Assembly: GCF_000150275.1 (NCBI RefSeq) | Contig: NW_002060943.1 | Coordinates: 2,225,907-2,289,906, forward strand | DNA length: 64,000 nucleotides | Source: Trichoplax adhaerens | Taxonomy: Eukaryota; Placozoa; Uniplacotomia; Trichoplacea; Trichoplacidae | Reading direction: 5' to 3' | In this document: piece after piece, positions 63,088 through 64,000 of the stretch | Layout: every line of letters begins with the position of its first letter | Numbering within the stretch: position 1 is the first letter of the stretch | Program-made: the position numbers and the translations under genes | Notes under the pieces: model-generated | Database searches by the model: none | Seen by the model: the letters and a program-made list of their open reading frames with translations, nothing else | What the model was told of the DNA's origin: nothing

Positions 63088-64000
63088 ATGGAGGCAATTC
63101 AAGACATCATTTTAGGGATTGATTTAGGAACAACGTCTGTTAAAATATGCTTACTAAACGAAGAAAATCGTAAAGTGATTTATTCAACAACAGCTGAGAC
63201 CAATGCTGATGTACCGTCGGATAATGAAAATGGTAGCGAACAAAGTGTGCAGTTAATTTTGCAAGCTGTCCAAAAAGCGATGTTAGATATACCTGATTTG
63301 TATAAGAGTAAAGTCAAGGCTATTGGAGTTTGTGGTCAGATGCATGGTTGCTTGTTATGGCAGTCAGGTAACTAATGGTCTTCAAAGACGTTTTAAATTC
63401 ACCAGACACATCCAGCGGATGATTTGCTACATCGGTTAACATTACCACTACCATGATTATTATCGTTTGATGGTCGACAAGTACTTATTTTTACAATAAA
63501 TTAGTATCTTGCTCTATCATTTATTTGTCTTCATTAAATGAATGACTTTTAGACAGTTGCTGGGAGATCACGAAAGGAAACTACGAGTCTATTCAAGTCA
63601 CCAACTGCACTCCTTTGTACACCTGGCAGGACGGGCGATGTGATACGCATTTCTTGCAAAGTTTACCTTCGAGTCAGTCCACGGTGAAAATTGCCACAGG
63701 ATTTGGTTGTGCAACGTTGTTTTGGCTGTTAAAAAATCGGTACAAGGATTGACTAATTTGATTAAGCTTGCAAGTTTCTGCATAGTATCTTTTGAATCAA
63801 TTATTTTACAAATGACATTGAACTTAGCATTGCTCTATGTTCTGTTATAGACCTCAGCTAATCGGTCAATTTGATCGTGCATCAACAATTCAAGATTTTT
63901 TGGTTTGTATTCTATGTCATACCAACAAAGTTGTTATGTCTGGTCAGAATGCTACAAGCTGGGGTTATTTTGATCCTATTCGAAATTGTTGGGAAACAGA
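63088..64000 (+). CDS. SHPK: sedoheptulokinase, 5' part
   Basis: Three exons reach the window edge: 63088-63367, 63553-63739, 63851-64000 (continuing), about 205 residues of roughly 475. The enzyme, of the FGGY sugar kinase family, phosphorylates sedoheptulose to sedoheptulose 7-phosphate and feeds the non-oxidative pentose phosphate pathway. Seen: the phosphate-1 loop GIDLGTTSVKICLL, GVCGQMHGCLLW, then YTWQDGRCDTHFLQSLP, KIATGFGCATLFWLLKNR and SGQNATSWGYFDP, which follow human SHPK closely. The phases (1, 2) agree at both introns. The kinase C-terminal ATPase half is outside the window. Confidence 0.95.

Overview
The window is nuclear DNA from an animal. It is AT-rich and holds 13 genes recognisable by family plus one orphan reading frame, and most are split by short GT-AG introns. 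Exons are commonly 60-300 bp and introns 60 bp to a few kb. The order and content (RWDD4, two SLF1 paralogues, two SLC18B1-type transporters, an alpha-carbonic anhydrase, TIMM10, LLPH, POR, RAD1, a DOMON protein, SHPK) and the strong similarity to vertebrate proteins suggest an early-branching metazoan with a compact, slowly evolving genome. A placozoan is my best guess, but no sequence here proves the taxon. Exon chains were built by hand from reading frame, splice dinucleotides, phase agreement and remembered family sequences. No search was run.

Layout. 1-748 (+): 3' end of an RDH8/HSD17B1-type SDR. 2769-5458 (-): RWDD4. 5.7-6.6 kb: GTAC-rich tandem repeats. 7073-13020 (+): SLF1 paralogue a, with a frameshift in its last exon. 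13932-20675 and 23500-29000 (-): tandem SLC18B1-like MFS transporters with matching exon structure. 31984-38010 (-): alpha-carbonic anhydrase. 39530-45966 (-): SLF1 paralogue b, intact, with a minisatellite in intron 1. 46.8-48.0 kb: two further repeat families. 48395-48741 (+): TIMM10. 49737-50504 (-): LLPH. 51452-56397 (-): POR, 16 exons. 56.6-57.9 kb: CTGTAC-rich and duplicated sequence, an orphan frame and a G18 run. 58239-60442 (+): RAD1. 61561-62124 (+): secreted DOMON protein. 63088-64000 (+): SHPK, cut off by the window end.

The genes do not form one pathway. Two belong to genome maintenance (SLF1, which recruits SMC5/6 to lesions, and RAD1 of the 9-1-1 clamp). The others serve mitochondrial import, microsomal electron transfer, sugar phosphorylation, CO2 hydration, vesicular or amine transport and ribosome biogenesis. 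The main structural points are an inverted SLF1 pair bracketing a tandem transporter pair, repeats concentrated between genes and in long introns, and a recurrent CTGTAC/GTACAG word at several gene starts. I found no prokaryotic, viral, CRISPR or RNA-gene signature.
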